Source: Spirochaetota bacterium
GTDB taxonomy: Bacteria; Spirochaetota; UBA4802; JAGODF01
NCBI GenBank assembly: GCA_029974015.1
Contig: JARKUF010000004.1
Location: 186,001-250,000 of the forward strand
Length of the DNA stretch: 64,000 bases
Direction of reading: 5' to 3'
How positions within the stretch are numbered: position 1 is the stretch's first letter; each line of letters opens with the position of its first letter. This document shows, piece after piece, positions 1 through 7,379 of this stretch. A program made the position numbers and the translations under genes. The notes under the pieces are model-generated. The model ran no database searches. It had not been told where the DNA came from and saw only the letters and a list, made by a program, of their open reading frames with translations.

Positions 1-198
1 TATCCTGCATTCACTGCGTCCTCCGCGTTCGCGGAGATGGCCGATGCCGTCAAGGGATGCCTGTATTTTTTCGACAATGGTTTCGGCTTTTTCGTCGCGG
101 AGCGTGTCGTACCGGAGCGTGTTAAAAGGGATGATCCCGTCGAGCCGGTACATTCCCAGGGTCGTGGAGGTATTGCCGATGTCGAAGCCAAGGATCAT
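1..198 (-). CDS. coaX: Type III pantothenate kinase, N-terminal 66 residues (cut by window edge)
   Basis: Reading leftwards from an ATG at 198, an open frame runs off the window edge for 66 codons and begins MILGFDIGNTSTTLGMYR. The DIGNT phosphate-binding motif at residues 6-10, followed by a TLRYDTLRDEKAETI stretch, matches the ASKHA-fold N-terminus of type III pantothenate kinase. That enzyme phosphorylates pantothenate in the first step of coenzyme A synthesis. It lies 31 bases downstream of the HEAT-repeat gene on the same strand and may be cotranscribed with it. The catalytic C-terminal half is outside the window, so the call rests on the N-terminal motif only. Confidence 0.75.
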   Translation of the reverse strand, partial: MILGFDIGNTSTTLGMYRLDGIIPFNTLRYDTLRDEKAETIVEKIQASLDGIGHLRERGGRSECRI

Positions 199-229
199 GG
201 CAGAGTTCCGGCGGCGGTGCAAAGAAGGA

Positions 230-1267
230 TTAGTCTCCCTTTATGGCTTCGGCCTTCTCCAGGCGGACTTTGAGCGAATAGTAGGCCTTCTGGGCTTCCT
301 TCCGCACCACCCTGTTCCCGTCCTTGTTCATGGCCTTCTCCAGCCCGGCCAGGGCTTCGTGGTCGAAGATTTTTTCCAAGGCGCGGATGGCTTCGATGCG
401 AACGTCGAAGTACGGATCTTCCAGGAGGCGGACCATGGAATGGACGGCCTTCCTGTCTCGCAAAAGCCCAAGGGCCTTAACGGCTTCGAGCCTTATGTTC
501 TTGAACTCGTCGGTACACGCTTTCTGGAGAAGCGGGATTCCCTCCCGAATGCGCTTTATGCCGATTTGGATTGTGGTCTCCCGGCGTACCGCTTCTCCCT
601 CGGTCATGCGCTTCACGAGGAGCATAAAGGGTGCGTCGCTCACTGCGTTGAGGGCCTTCTCGGTGCCGATTTTTTTCAGGGAGTCCTGGGCGGCCTTCCT
701 CACCTCGTAGTTATTGTCGATGAGGGAGCCGATGAGGGGGTCAACGCAGGGTTCGGTACCGATCTCGCCGAGGGACTTCACCGCTTCGAGGCGGATATGA
801 GAGTTTCGCTCTTCGAGTTTGTCGATGAGGTGCTTGTCGGAATAGGGGTCCTTCACGGCCCCCATGGTTCGTATCGCCTCAATCTGGACGATCTGCCGCT
901 TGTCCTGGAGTGCCAGGTATAGGATTTTTGATATCTCGGCGTTGTCGCTTTTCCCTTTGCTGGCGATAAGGCGAAGGGCCTCGATCTTGTCGCGCTGGGA
1001 CCCGTTTATGATGATGCTACGGAGGTTTCCCATGATGTTGGTACCGCCAAGCTCGCCGAATTTCAGCGTGGCGATGGCCTGGACCTTGGGGTCAGGGTCC
1101 TTTAAGAGCACCTTCAGCTTTTCAATAATTTTTTCATCTTTTTTCCTGGAGAGGGTCAGAAGCGCCGCAAGGCGGATGTCCGCTTTCCTGTGGGAAACGA
1201 GCTTGAGGAGTCCGTCCACGTCGTCGTTGTCGATGAGTTTTTCAAGGTTTGGAGTGAAAAGTCCCAT
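230..1267 (-). CDS. HEAT-repeat protein
   Basis: This 345-residue protein is built almost entirely of helical repeats of about 30 residues; LEAVKALGLLRDRKAV and IEAIRALEKI are typical units with the HEAT / PBS-lyase-like signature (alternating hydrophobics and a conserved Asp-Arg-Ala pattern). No signal peptide or membrane segment is visible, so it is probably a cytoplasmic scaffold or protein-interaction protein. No catalytic residues can be named. It lies between the selB end of the sel locus and coaX, all on the minus strand, with a dispersed repeat separating it from selB. The start is the ATG at 1267. The partner is unknown. Confidence 0.85.
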   Translation of the reverse strand: MGLFTPNLEKLIDNDDVDGLLKLVSHRKADIRLAALLTLSRKKDEKIIEKLKVLLKDPDPKVQAIATLKFGELGGTNIMGNLRSIIINGSQRDKIEALRLIASKGKSDNAEISKILYLALQDKRQIVQIEAIRTMGAVKDPYSDKHLIDKLEERNSHIRLEAVKSLGEIGTEPCVDPLIGSLIDNNYEVRKAAQDSLKKIGTEKALNAVSDAPFMLLVKRMTEGEAVRRETTIQIGIKRIREGIPLLQKACTDEFKNIRLEAVKALGLLRDRKAVHSMVRLLEDPYFDVRIEAIRALEKIFDHEALAGLEKAMNKDGNRVVRKEAQKAYYSLKVRLEKAEAIKGD

Positions 1268-1371
1268 GGTTATACCTGGTATGCGTCAGTTGTGGTTGAT
1301 GAAAAATTTCTCCCATTATCGCCGTATGCGCCCCTTTAGTCAATAATTTATCCTTCGTATTAATGATAAAT

Positions 1372-1479
1372 GGCATCCCCCAAAAATGGCTTTTTTCGCC
1401 TGCCAAAAGCAGGCGGGGAAACCTGAGTTTTGAGACTACCCTCATTTTTTGGGGGTTCCATTCATTTTTAGGGATTTCC
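1372..1479 (+). repeat. Dispersed palindromic repeat, divergent copy
   Basis: This is a copy of the repeat family described at 61089-61257. It has the GGCATCC left end, a central hairpin CGCCTGCC-AAAA-GCAGGCGG followed by GGAAACCTGAGT, and a right end with TTTTTAGGGATTTCC. The conserved GTTACAATT spacer is degraded. It fills most of the 291-base gap between selB and the HEAT-repeat gene; no gene was seen in that gap. Confidence 0.6.
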
Positions 1480-1558
1480 AAATGTAAACCGTGCGATTCG
1501 AGGGATTTGTTACGTTTTCGATGATAGGCCGGAGTGCCGCGCTGCTTTAGAAGGGAAA

Positions 1559-3379
1559 TCATACCTTCATGCGGAAATCGCCTATGCGCCTGATGAGGCC
1601 GTCGGTTTCAATACGGTTGAGGAGGGGGATGATATATTTCCTGCTGAGGCCCGTTGCGTCCCTTACCTCGGGGATCGATATTTTGTCTTTCCCGTCAAAA
1701 AGGGCAATGACCGATGTTTTCAGCGCTTCATAGGTATCACGGTGATACACGATATCCCCGTCAAGGCTAATTGCAAAGCCCAGGCGCAGGAGGTCCCTGA
1801 CGGCGCTTTTTACCTTTTCATCGGCAAGGCGTTCGAGCTCCATCCCCTCCTTCCCGGCCGCTGCCAGGGAGTCGAGGGTTTTTTTTTTGTCCGGGGGAAG
1901 GGTGTCGGCCGTGATGGAGGCGCCGGAAAAATATCGCCCTTCCTTTTCAACCACCGGTGATGAATGTACCACGGCGGGGAGGAGGAGTTTTACCACATCC
2001 AGGGCTATGCCGGTCTTATCGGCCAGTTCCGATGCGTTGAGGCCCATCCCCTCTTCGATGGTACGGGCGATCAGCTTCATTGAGGCGCCGTGGTAGGCGG
2101 CGTCTAAGGTGGTTCCCCCTTCCCTGACGATGAGGCCCCGCTCCTGGAGGGACGCCACGGTTTTTTGAATGAACCTGTCCCCCTGGGGGAAGAGGCGCAG
2201 GATTTCGTTCTCCCCCAGAAACTTTCGCGTTTTGAAGACGAGGGCGATGAGGTCCTCGGGAGCGTCGGCGGCGCGGCCAATTTCCTCCGCCAGGCGTTTT
2301 TTGTCCATGACAAAGCCGATGTCAGGGAGCACCACGGAGCCGCCGCCTATGATGCGGAACCCCCCGGGATGAGTGATGATGAAGGGCTCCCCGGGGTAGA
2401 AGTACCAGGGAGCATCGAAGCGGAGGCGTACCACCTGGCTTGGCTCAGGGGCCTTCTCCGGGTCGATAAGGATGATCTTCCCCTTCAGCGACGCCGTCCC
2501 GGCGATAATTTCAATGCCCAGATTGTTTTTCAAGGGCCGTTTCATGCCCATGAGAGTAATGCGGGCGATGATCTCCTCCGATGAGGTGAAGAAGTTGTTC
2601 TTGACCACGATATGGCCCCGGTCCACCTCTTCGGGGGAAATTGACGCGAGGTTCAAAGCCGTGCGCTGGGAGGAATTGCCTTCCTCGAGTTTCGCGTGGT
2701 GGCTCTCTATTTTTTTTACCCGGGATTCCTTCGCTGATGGAAGAAGCGTTACGGTATCGTTGTCTCGAAAGGTGCCGTTTTTAAGCGTTCCCGTGACGAT
2801 GGTGCCGTATCCCTTCGAGGTGAAAACACGGTCCACGAAGAGATATGGTTTGCCTGAGTCGGTTACCCTGGGAAGTTTTCGGATATTCTGTAAAATGATT
2901 TCCTTCAGCTCCGCGATTCCCTGGCCGGTTTTAGAGGAGACGCGGGCCAGGTCGGCCTCTTCGAAGCGGGTCCCTGTCAGGTGTTCCCTTACGTCTTCCT
3001 CGGCGAGGTCGGCGGTTTCGGCGTCCACGGCGTCGATTTTGTTTAACACGATGATGATGCGCTCTATGCCCAGGAGGTTCAACACCCGGAAATGGTCCTC
3101 GGTCTGGGGCATCCATCCGTCGTCCACGGCCACCACGAGGAGGCCGATGTCTACCCCCCAGGCCCCCACCACCATGTTACGGATGAATCGCTCGTGGCCA
3201 GGCACGTCGATGATGCTTACAGTGCCGAACTTGGGGAAGTCGATCCGGGCGAAGCCGATGTCGATGGTTATCTCCCGGACTTTCTCCTCGGGAAGGCGGT
3301 CGCAGTCGATGCCGGAAAGCGCCTTGATGAGGGAGGTCTTCCCGTGGTCGATGTGCCCGGCGGTGCCGATGATGAACAT
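1559..3379 (-). CDS. selB: Selenocysteine-specific elongation factor SelB
   Basis: SelB delivers Sec-tRNA-Sec to the ribosome at UGA codons that are followed by a SECIS hairpin. The 606-residue length is normal for the family. The GTPase motifs are intact: GHIDHGKT at residues 8-15, DVPGH at 58-62 and NKID at 113-116. EF-Tu-like domains 2 and 3 follow, and the last part shows the winged-helix repeats that bind SECIS RNA (ISIPEVRDATGLSRKYIIPLLNRIE near the end). Its ATG overlaps the last base of selA, so the two are translationally coupled. Together with selC and selA the cell has the core decoding machinery, but no selenoprotein was recognised in this window. Confidence 0.97.
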   Translation of the reverse strand: MFIIGTAGHIDHGKTSLIKALSGIDCDRLPEEKVREITIDIGFARIDFPKFGTVSIIDVPGHERFIRNMVVGAWGVDIGLLVVAVDDGWMPQTEDHFRVLNLLGIERIIIVLNKIDAVDAETADLAEEDVREHLTGTRFEEADLARVSSKTGQGIAELKEIILQNIRKLPRVTDSGKPYLFVDRVFTSKGYGTIVTGTLKNGTFRDNDTVTLLPSAKESRVKKIESHHAKLEEGNSSQRTALNLASISPEEVDRGHIVVKNNFFTSSEEIIARITLMGMKRPLKNNLGIEIIAGTASLKGKIILIDPEKAPEPSQVVRLRFDAPWYFYPGEPFIITHPGGFRIIGGGSVVLPDIGFVMDKKRLAEEIGRAADAPEDLIALVFKTRKFLGENEILRLFPQGDRFIQKTVASLQERGLIVREGGTTLDAAYHGASMKLIARTIEEGMGLNASELADKTGIALDVVKLLLPAVVHSSPVVEKEGRYFSGASITADTLPPDKKKTLDSLAAAGKEGMELERLADEKVKSAVRDLLRLGFAISLDGDIVYHRDTYEALKTSVIALFDGKDKISIPEVRDATGLSRKYIIPLLNRIETDGLIRRIGDFRMKV

Positions 3380-4761
3380 CAGCCGCTCCCCCTCTCAGAA
3401 AGGCGTTCCAGCGCAGAGGCGATGTCGGGGAGGTCCCTGTCGAAGACGGTGCGAAGGTCGAGGCAAAATGTATCTCCGGCGATAATCCCGGCCACCGGGA
3501 CGGGCCCGTTGATGAAGTGGTCGTAGATATCGACGGCGGAAAGGCCGGGTACGGCTATTGCTATGCCGCGGCTTTCAAGCTCTTCCGCGGGCATGGCGCC
3601 GCCGCCGAAGGTGCTTTTCATCTCAATCACCGAAACCCGGGAACGGGCTTTTGGCGTAAGCAGCTTAGTCAATTTCGATGCGCGGCGGGCGATTTCTTTC
3701 GGGGAGGCTTGTATCATCCTCCATAATGGCAGTTCTTCCCACTGGCCCCGGGCGTATATCAGGAGGACTTCCTGGATGATGTGGTAGCATAGCTTGTCGA
3801 CCCGCAGGACCCTCATGAGGGGGTTTTTTCTCAGGCGGGCAATCTCTTCCTTCCCGCCGACAATGATGCCCGCCTGGCTGGCGCCAAGGAGTTTGTCTCC
3901 GCTGAAGCAGACCAGGTCCGGCCCCTGGGCGAGTTCCCAGGAGATGGCGGGCTCGAAGGGGCGCGGGAGCTTCTGATCGGTAACGAGGTTTCCGCTCCCG
4001 AGGTCGCGCACCAGAAGCAGGCCTTCCTTTTTCAGTGAGGCGAGTTCTTTGAGGGCCGGTTCCGCAGTGAAGCCCTTCACGGCAAAATTGGACTTGTGTA
4101 CCGAGAGGATCATGGCGGTGTCGTCGGTAATGGCGTTGCGGTAGTCGTCGAGCGTGGTGATATTGGTGGTCCCCACTTCCTTGAGATATGCTCCGCTCTG
4201 GCGCAGGATGTCGGGGATGCGGAAGCCCCCTCCTATCTGGACGAGCTCGCCCCGGGAGATGAGGACTTCCTTACCACGGGCGAATTCGCTAAGTATGAGG
4301 AAGACCGCCGCGGCATTGTTGTTTACGATAAGAGCGTCTCTGGTGCCGGTAAGCTCGGCAAGGAGTTCTTCGGCGAAACCACCGCGCTTCCCCCTCTGCT
4401 TTATGGGAATGAAAAATTCAAGATTGCAGTATCCTGAAAGCTCCGAGGCGAGAGAGTTTAAGGCCCCTTTGGGAAGTGGCGCCCGTCCGAAGTTGGTGTG
4501 TATGATAACGCCGGTGCCGTTTATTACGCGCTGGAGCCGCTCCCGGGACTTTACTTCGCACCGTTTCTTTATGGAGTCGATGAGCTGGGCGTCGTTTAGG
4601 GGCCCGCTCTTCTTTAAAGAGTCCCGATACTTTTCGATTTCTTGCCGGACTATCGAGGCAAGGACCGCCCTCCCGAGGAGGGCCGCATAGGGGGCGAGCT
4701 CCTCGCTGGCGAGGAGCTTTTCCACCTGGGGTATGTTCCTGAAGAGTTCGTTGGCTGCCAT
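3379..4761 (-). CDS. selA: L-seryl-tRNA(Sec) selenium transferase SelA
   Basis: SelA converts Ser-tRNA-Sec to Sec-tRNA-Sec using selenophosphate and PLP. The 460-residue protein shows the family N-terminal motif NGTGVIIHTNFGRAPL (81-96) and the PLP-lysine motif FSGDKLLGASQAG with the Schiff-base Lys at 290. Length and motif spacing are normal. The start ATG is only 11 bases below the 3' end of tRNA-Sec, and the stop overlaps the selB start, so selC-selA-selB look like one transcript from which the tRNA must be processed. Confidence 0.97.
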   Translation of the reverse strand: MAANELFRNIPQVEKLLASEELAPYAALLGRAVLASIVRQEIEKYRDSLKKSGPLNDAQLIDSIKKRCEVKSRERLQRVINGTGVIIHTNFGRAPLPKGALNSLASELSGYCNLEFFIPIKQRGKRGGFAEELLAELTGTRDALIVNNNAAAVFLILSEFARGKEVLISRGELVQIGGGFRIPDILRQSGAYLKEVGTTNITTLDDYRNAITDDTAMILSVHKSNFAVKGFTAEPALKELASLKKEGLLLVRDLGSGNLVTDQKLPRPFEPAISWELAQGPDLVCFSGDKLLGASQAGIIVGGKEEIARLRKNPLMRVLRVDKLCYHIIQEVLLIYARGQWEELPLWRMIQASPKEIARRASKLTKLLTPKARSRVSVIEMKSTFGGGAMPAEELESRGIAIAVPGLSAVDIYDHFINGPVPVAGIIAGDTFCLDLRTVFDRDLPDIASALERLSERGSG

Positions 4762-4772
4762 GGCGGTGAATG

Positions 4773-4862
4773 CGGAAGGGGCAGGAGTCGAACCTGCCGC
4801 TGCAATAAATTACAGCCAACGGTTTTGAAGACCGCGGGGGCCACCGGACCCCATCCTCTTCC
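4773..4862 (-). tRNA. selC: tRNA-Sec (anticodon UCA)
   Basis: The 90-base gene folds as a selenocysteine tRNA. It has an extended acceptor arm beginning GGAAGAGG, an anticodon loop CTTCAAA with UCA at 4828-4826, a long variable arm with a 7-bp stem (GCTGTAA / TTGCAGC) and a T arm GCAGG-TTCGACT-CCTGC. The 3' end is GCA, so a complete CCA is not encoded. Pairing the acceptor as 8 bp puts A6 opposite C; alternatively A6 is bulged in a 7-bp helix. It lies directly upstream of selA and selB, which confirms the identity. Confidence 0.95.
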
Positions 4863-4869
4863 ATATATG

Positions 4870-4907
4870 CTGGATAATATATCCAGTAAACCGGCGGATT
4901 CTGTCAA
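4870..4907 (-). promoter_or_regulatory. Putative selC promoter with overlapping 17-base palindrome
   Basis: Reading towards selC there is a perfect TTGACA (4907-4902). In the region where the -10 should lie there is the exact palindrome CTGGATA-ATA-TATCCAG (4870-4886), ending 7 bases before the first base of the tRNA. The best -10-like hexamer, TATATT at 4881-4876, is 20 bases from the -35, which is longer than ideal. The symmetry suggests an operator, but this is inference. Confidence 0.45.
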
Positions 4908-5058
4908 TTATTAATATACGTCGGAGGGGTGAAACTGCCCTTTCTGTAGGAGGTGTAAAAGCGGTAATCTTGCTTTAAAATAAAGGGGTTTCTGCTTTCT
5001 GCTAATCTTAATAAAGAGGTGAATGCGGTTAAAATTGGCATTTACTATTGTGTGATAA

Positions 5059-5093
5059 AAAATACCGGAATGCCCCTGACATTCCGGTATTTT
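5059..5093 (-). terminator. Rho-independent terminator of the small lipoprotein gene
   Basis: There is a perfect 14-bp inverted repeat, AAAATACCGGAATG and CATTCCGGTATTTT, with a 7-base loop. In the minus direction it ends in a run of six Ts. It lies 9 bases below the stop of the lipoprotein gene. The A/T symmetry means it could also act from the plus side. Confidence 0.9.
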
Positions 5094-5101
5094 GGCTGCA
5101 A

Positions 5102-5614
5102 TCATTCCTGGTAGATGTTTTTTTGCCCCCCGGCCTGGGGCTGGTGCTGGACGGGAGGTGCCTGCTGACCCTGATGGGGCTCTCCTTCCTGCCCTTCTGG
5201 AGCGTCATTGGATTTGCTGAGGTCCTTGAGGCGTTCTATGGCTTTCTGGACTTCCGGCGATTCCAGGTACTTGAGCATCGACATCGAAGCTGTGGCAAGT
5301 TTCTCGGCTGACTTTTGAAGTCGATCAAAGTTCTCCTTCAGCTCTTCGGGAGGTTCTTTTGAAAGTTTCAATTCAGGATACTTCTTCTCGAAAGATTCGA
5401 TTCGGGGCTTTAATTTGATGAAATTATCAGCATACCTTTCGATGGCTTTGGCGACATCGCCAGCGTTCTGAGCGTTCTGAATTGCCGTAACATATGTTTC
5501 CTGCATTTTAATAAGATCGTTCAGTGCATCGTTGATGTCGCTGTATTTACCCCCCTTACATCCAACGCCGAAAAGCAGGATCAAAGCTGGTAGCAATATA
5601 AAATAGTTTTTCAT
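5102..5614 (-). CDS. Small lipoprotein of unknown function
   Basis: This 170-residue protein starts at the ATG at 5614, chosen because GGAGG lies at ideal spacing before it. The N-terminus is MKNYFILLPALILLFGVGC, a lipoprotein signal with the acylated Cys at 19. The mature part is a helical, charged region with an amphipathic pattern (YVTAIQNAQNAGDVAKAIERY), followed by a Gln/Pro-rich tail (QGQQAPPVQHQPQAGGQK). It is probably anchored in the outer or inner membrane facing the periplasm. It is followed by a strong terminator and appears monocistronic. No family was recognised. Confidence 0.85.
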   Translation of the reverse strand: MKNYFILLPALILLFGVGCKGGKYSDINDALNDLIKMQETYVTAIQNAQNAGDVAKAIERYADNFIKLKPRIESFEKKYPELKLSKEPPEELKENFDRLQKSAEKLATASMSMLKYLESPEVQKAIERLKDLSKSNDAPEGQEGEPHQGQQAPPVQHQPQAGGQKNIYQE

Positions 5615-5688
5615 TAAATTCCTCCAATGATAATGGGAACGCTCCGCCAGACTACATCTGTGCGATTTCGAGAGCAAGTATATTTTGT

Positions 5689-5778
5689 GGCAACCTCCAA
5701 TTTAAGTTTTACCGCCCGTAGAAGACGGGCTGGAAACATAAGTGAGAGTTTTGCAGTATACAATTTAAGGTTCACCCG
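5689..5778 (+). repeat. Dispersed palindromic repeat, degenerate copy
   Basis: This copy begins GGCAACCTCCAATTTAAG, has a worn central hairpin (CCGCCCGTAGAAGACGGGCTGG) and AACATAAGT, then TACAATTTA before it decays. It occupies part of the 301-base gap between the divergent lipoprotein gene and the next gene. Nothing else was recognised in that gap apart from possible promoters. Confidence 0.55.
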
Positions 5779-5915
5779 TATGATGGTTTGCTTGGGAAAT
5801 AAAAAAAGTACGAGCTTATCAAAGGAAGACGCTGAAGCGGCCTTCGCAATTTTCGAGGAAAAACAAAAATTTTTACTATTTTGGCCCTGTTATTCGTATG
5901 TGCAGGTGAGAACAT

Positions 5916-6383
5916 ATGGTTTGCGGAGGGCCCATGAAAGTGAAAACTACCATACATATCTGCGCGAAGGATGCGGCAAAACTTGCCAGAGCCGAAAAAC
6001 GGTTGAACATTGGCAGAAAGGAGCTTATATCGGCATTAGTAAACCATTTTGCAAGGCGGCGAAAGGACCAGCTTAAACTATGGGGCCGTGTGAGGTATCA
6101 GCCTCCGCGGGATAGGTCGGAGTGGAGGAGGCTTCATATCACTATTCGGGGGGATGAGTATGAGTTTTTTATTGATGTGCGCAAGGTGCATAAGTTGTCG
6201 GTTTCTTTTATTGTGGCTTATGCGATAAACAACTATCTTGACATCATATTCACTCCGGGAGGTAATGAAGGTGATAACTATCCCTATTATGATTACGCGA
6301 TTAAGAAATTTGAGACGGAAGGGGTTGTGTGTTGCCTGTTATGCTGGGGAATACCCCACAAACTGCTAAAAAAAACCCCCTGA
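5916..6383 (+). CDS. Hypothetical protein, possible ribbon-helix-helix-like DNA-binding protein
   Basis: This is a 155-residue basic protein. Residues 7-45 (MKVKTTIHICAKDAAKLARAEK then RKELISALVNHFARRR) have the strand-helix-helix layout of small ribbon-helix-helix regulators. A second region, LHITIRGDEYEFFIDVRKVHKLSVSFIVAYAI, repeats the same strand-helix-helix rhythm. The start at 5916 is favoured by AGGTGA six bases upstream; an in-frame ATG at 5934 follows GGAGGG with very short spacing. The C-terminal tail is Cys-rich (GVVCCLLCW). It stands alone between two gaps. The DNA-binding role is an inference from pattern only. Confidence 0.6.
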   Translation: MVCGGPMKVKTTIHICAKDAAKLARAEKRLNIGRKELISALVNHFARRRKDQLKLWGRVRYQPPRDRSEWRRLHITIRGDEYEFFIDVRKVHKLSVSFIVAYAINNYLDIIFTPGGNEGDNYPYYDYAIKKFETEGVVCCLLCWGIPHKLLKKTP

Positions 6384-6656
6384 CCCTTCAAAACCATCAA
6401 AAATTGCCCTGTATCCCGGCGGAACCGAAAAGGCGCCCTTATCTTACTATATTTTTGTTGAAAAATTATGTGGACTTCTAAAAATTATATTTTTGTGTTT
6501 CCTTAAACTGCAATTGCTGACAGGCCCGGCGCTTATGTTACTGTCTTCCGAAGGCCTGCTGGAAAGAATTGTTTTCATAAGTTACCATTATCTCACAGTT
6601 CACCACGCCGCCTTTGAAAGCGGCCGTGGACCTGTATCATTGAAAGAGGAAGATAT
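6384..6656. other. Intergenic gap with a possible solitary terminal hairpin of the repeat family
   Basis: No gene is seen in these 273 bases. At 6472-6502 the stretch GGACTTCTAAAAATTATATTTTTGTG followed by TTTCC resembles the AT-rich terminal hairpin of the dispersed repeat without the rest of the element. The similarity is modest. Confidence 0.3.
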
Positions 6657-6884
6657 ATGCTGAAAAGAACACCGTTACTTGCCCTCATGATTGGCGGAGT
6701 GCTCGCCATCCTCATCATCCTCATCTTCGAAAATCCTGCCCGACCTTTCACTGTAGGCCAGGGGGTTTTTCTTCTTTTTCTATGCTGGTTCCCCGGTATG
6801 GGCGTCGCCATGCTTTTTGACCCATATGCGCAGAAGGCCAGGGAAGAATTCCTGAAAATCAATTTCTACGAGGAGAAAAAATAA
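6657..6884 (+). CDS. Small two-helix membrane protein
   Basis: The 75-residue product has two hydrophobic stretches, LLALMIGGVLAILIILIF (about 7-24) and VGQGVFLLFLCWFPGMGVAML (about 33-53), and a charged C-terminal tail. AGAGGA lies 7 bases before the ATG. Its stop codon overlaps the start of the next gene by one base, so it is probably the first gene of a small operon. No family was recognised. Confidence 0.75.
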   Translation: MLKRTPLLALMIGGVLAILIILIFENPARPFTVGQGVFLLFLCWFPGMGVAMLFDPYAQKAREEFLKINFYEEKK

Positions 6885-7378
6885 TGCAGTTGGGACATGT
6901 TGCTGTCGCCCTTGCCGTGTCTTCTTATGCCCCGGAATTGACCGGCGGCAGAATCGAGGCTTTCTCCGCCGAGGCCATCATAGTTTCCTTTGTTGCCCAT
7001 TGGCTTCCAAACCTCGACGTTATCCCCATCTGGTTGAAGATCGCGAAGGACTCATTTCACTGCACCTGGTCGCATTCCCTGATCTTCGCCGCTGTCGTGG
7101 CGCTTATTCTGGCGCCGATAAACGTCGGATGGGCCACTCTGGGGCTTGCGAGCCTCATCATCCATTTTCTGGCCGATATGCCGAGCTCTGTGGGCCTGCC
7201 TCTCCTTATGCCCTGGAAGCGCCGATTTACCATCAACCTCTGGGCCGATACCGGTCATTCGGGATGGGTCGCCTTCAAAGGCACCTATATGCAGGCCTGG
7301 ACCTGGCTTCTGGAGGGGGGTGCTTTCGTATTCCTCTTCGTGAGGGCCTATCAGAAACAGGTCTGGCCTTTTGTCTGA
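6884..7378 (+). CDS. YdjM-like (DUF457) membrane-bound metal-dependent hydrolase
   Basis: The 164-residue integral membrane protein has the conserved polar residues of the YdjM/DUF457 family embedded in its membrane helices: H at residue 4, HWLPNLD near residue 43, HCTWSHS near 63 and HFLAD near 92. Related proteins are annotated as metal-dependent hydrolases, but no substrate is established. It overlaps the genes on either side by one base upstream and abuts the GMC oxidoreductase downstream, consistent with one transcript. Confidence 0.75.
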   Translation: MQLGHVAVALAVSSYAPELTGGRIEAFSAEAIIVSFVAHWLPNLDVIPIWLKIAKDSFHCTWSHSLIFAAVVALILAPINVGWATLGLASLIIHFLADMPSSVGLPLLMPWKRRFTINLWADTGHSGWVAFKGTYMQAWTWLLEGGAFVFLFVRAYQKQVWPFV

Positions 7379-7379
7379 T

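Noticed and set aside
2472-3485. A 337-codon plus-strand frame opposite selB
   Set aside because: It is the antisense shadow of selB; the minus-strand product has all GTPase motifs and the plus frame resembles no protein.
5627-6076. A 149-codon plus frame before the possible DNA-binding protein
   Set aside because: It runs through a repeat copy and overlaps the better-supported gene at 5916 in another frame.
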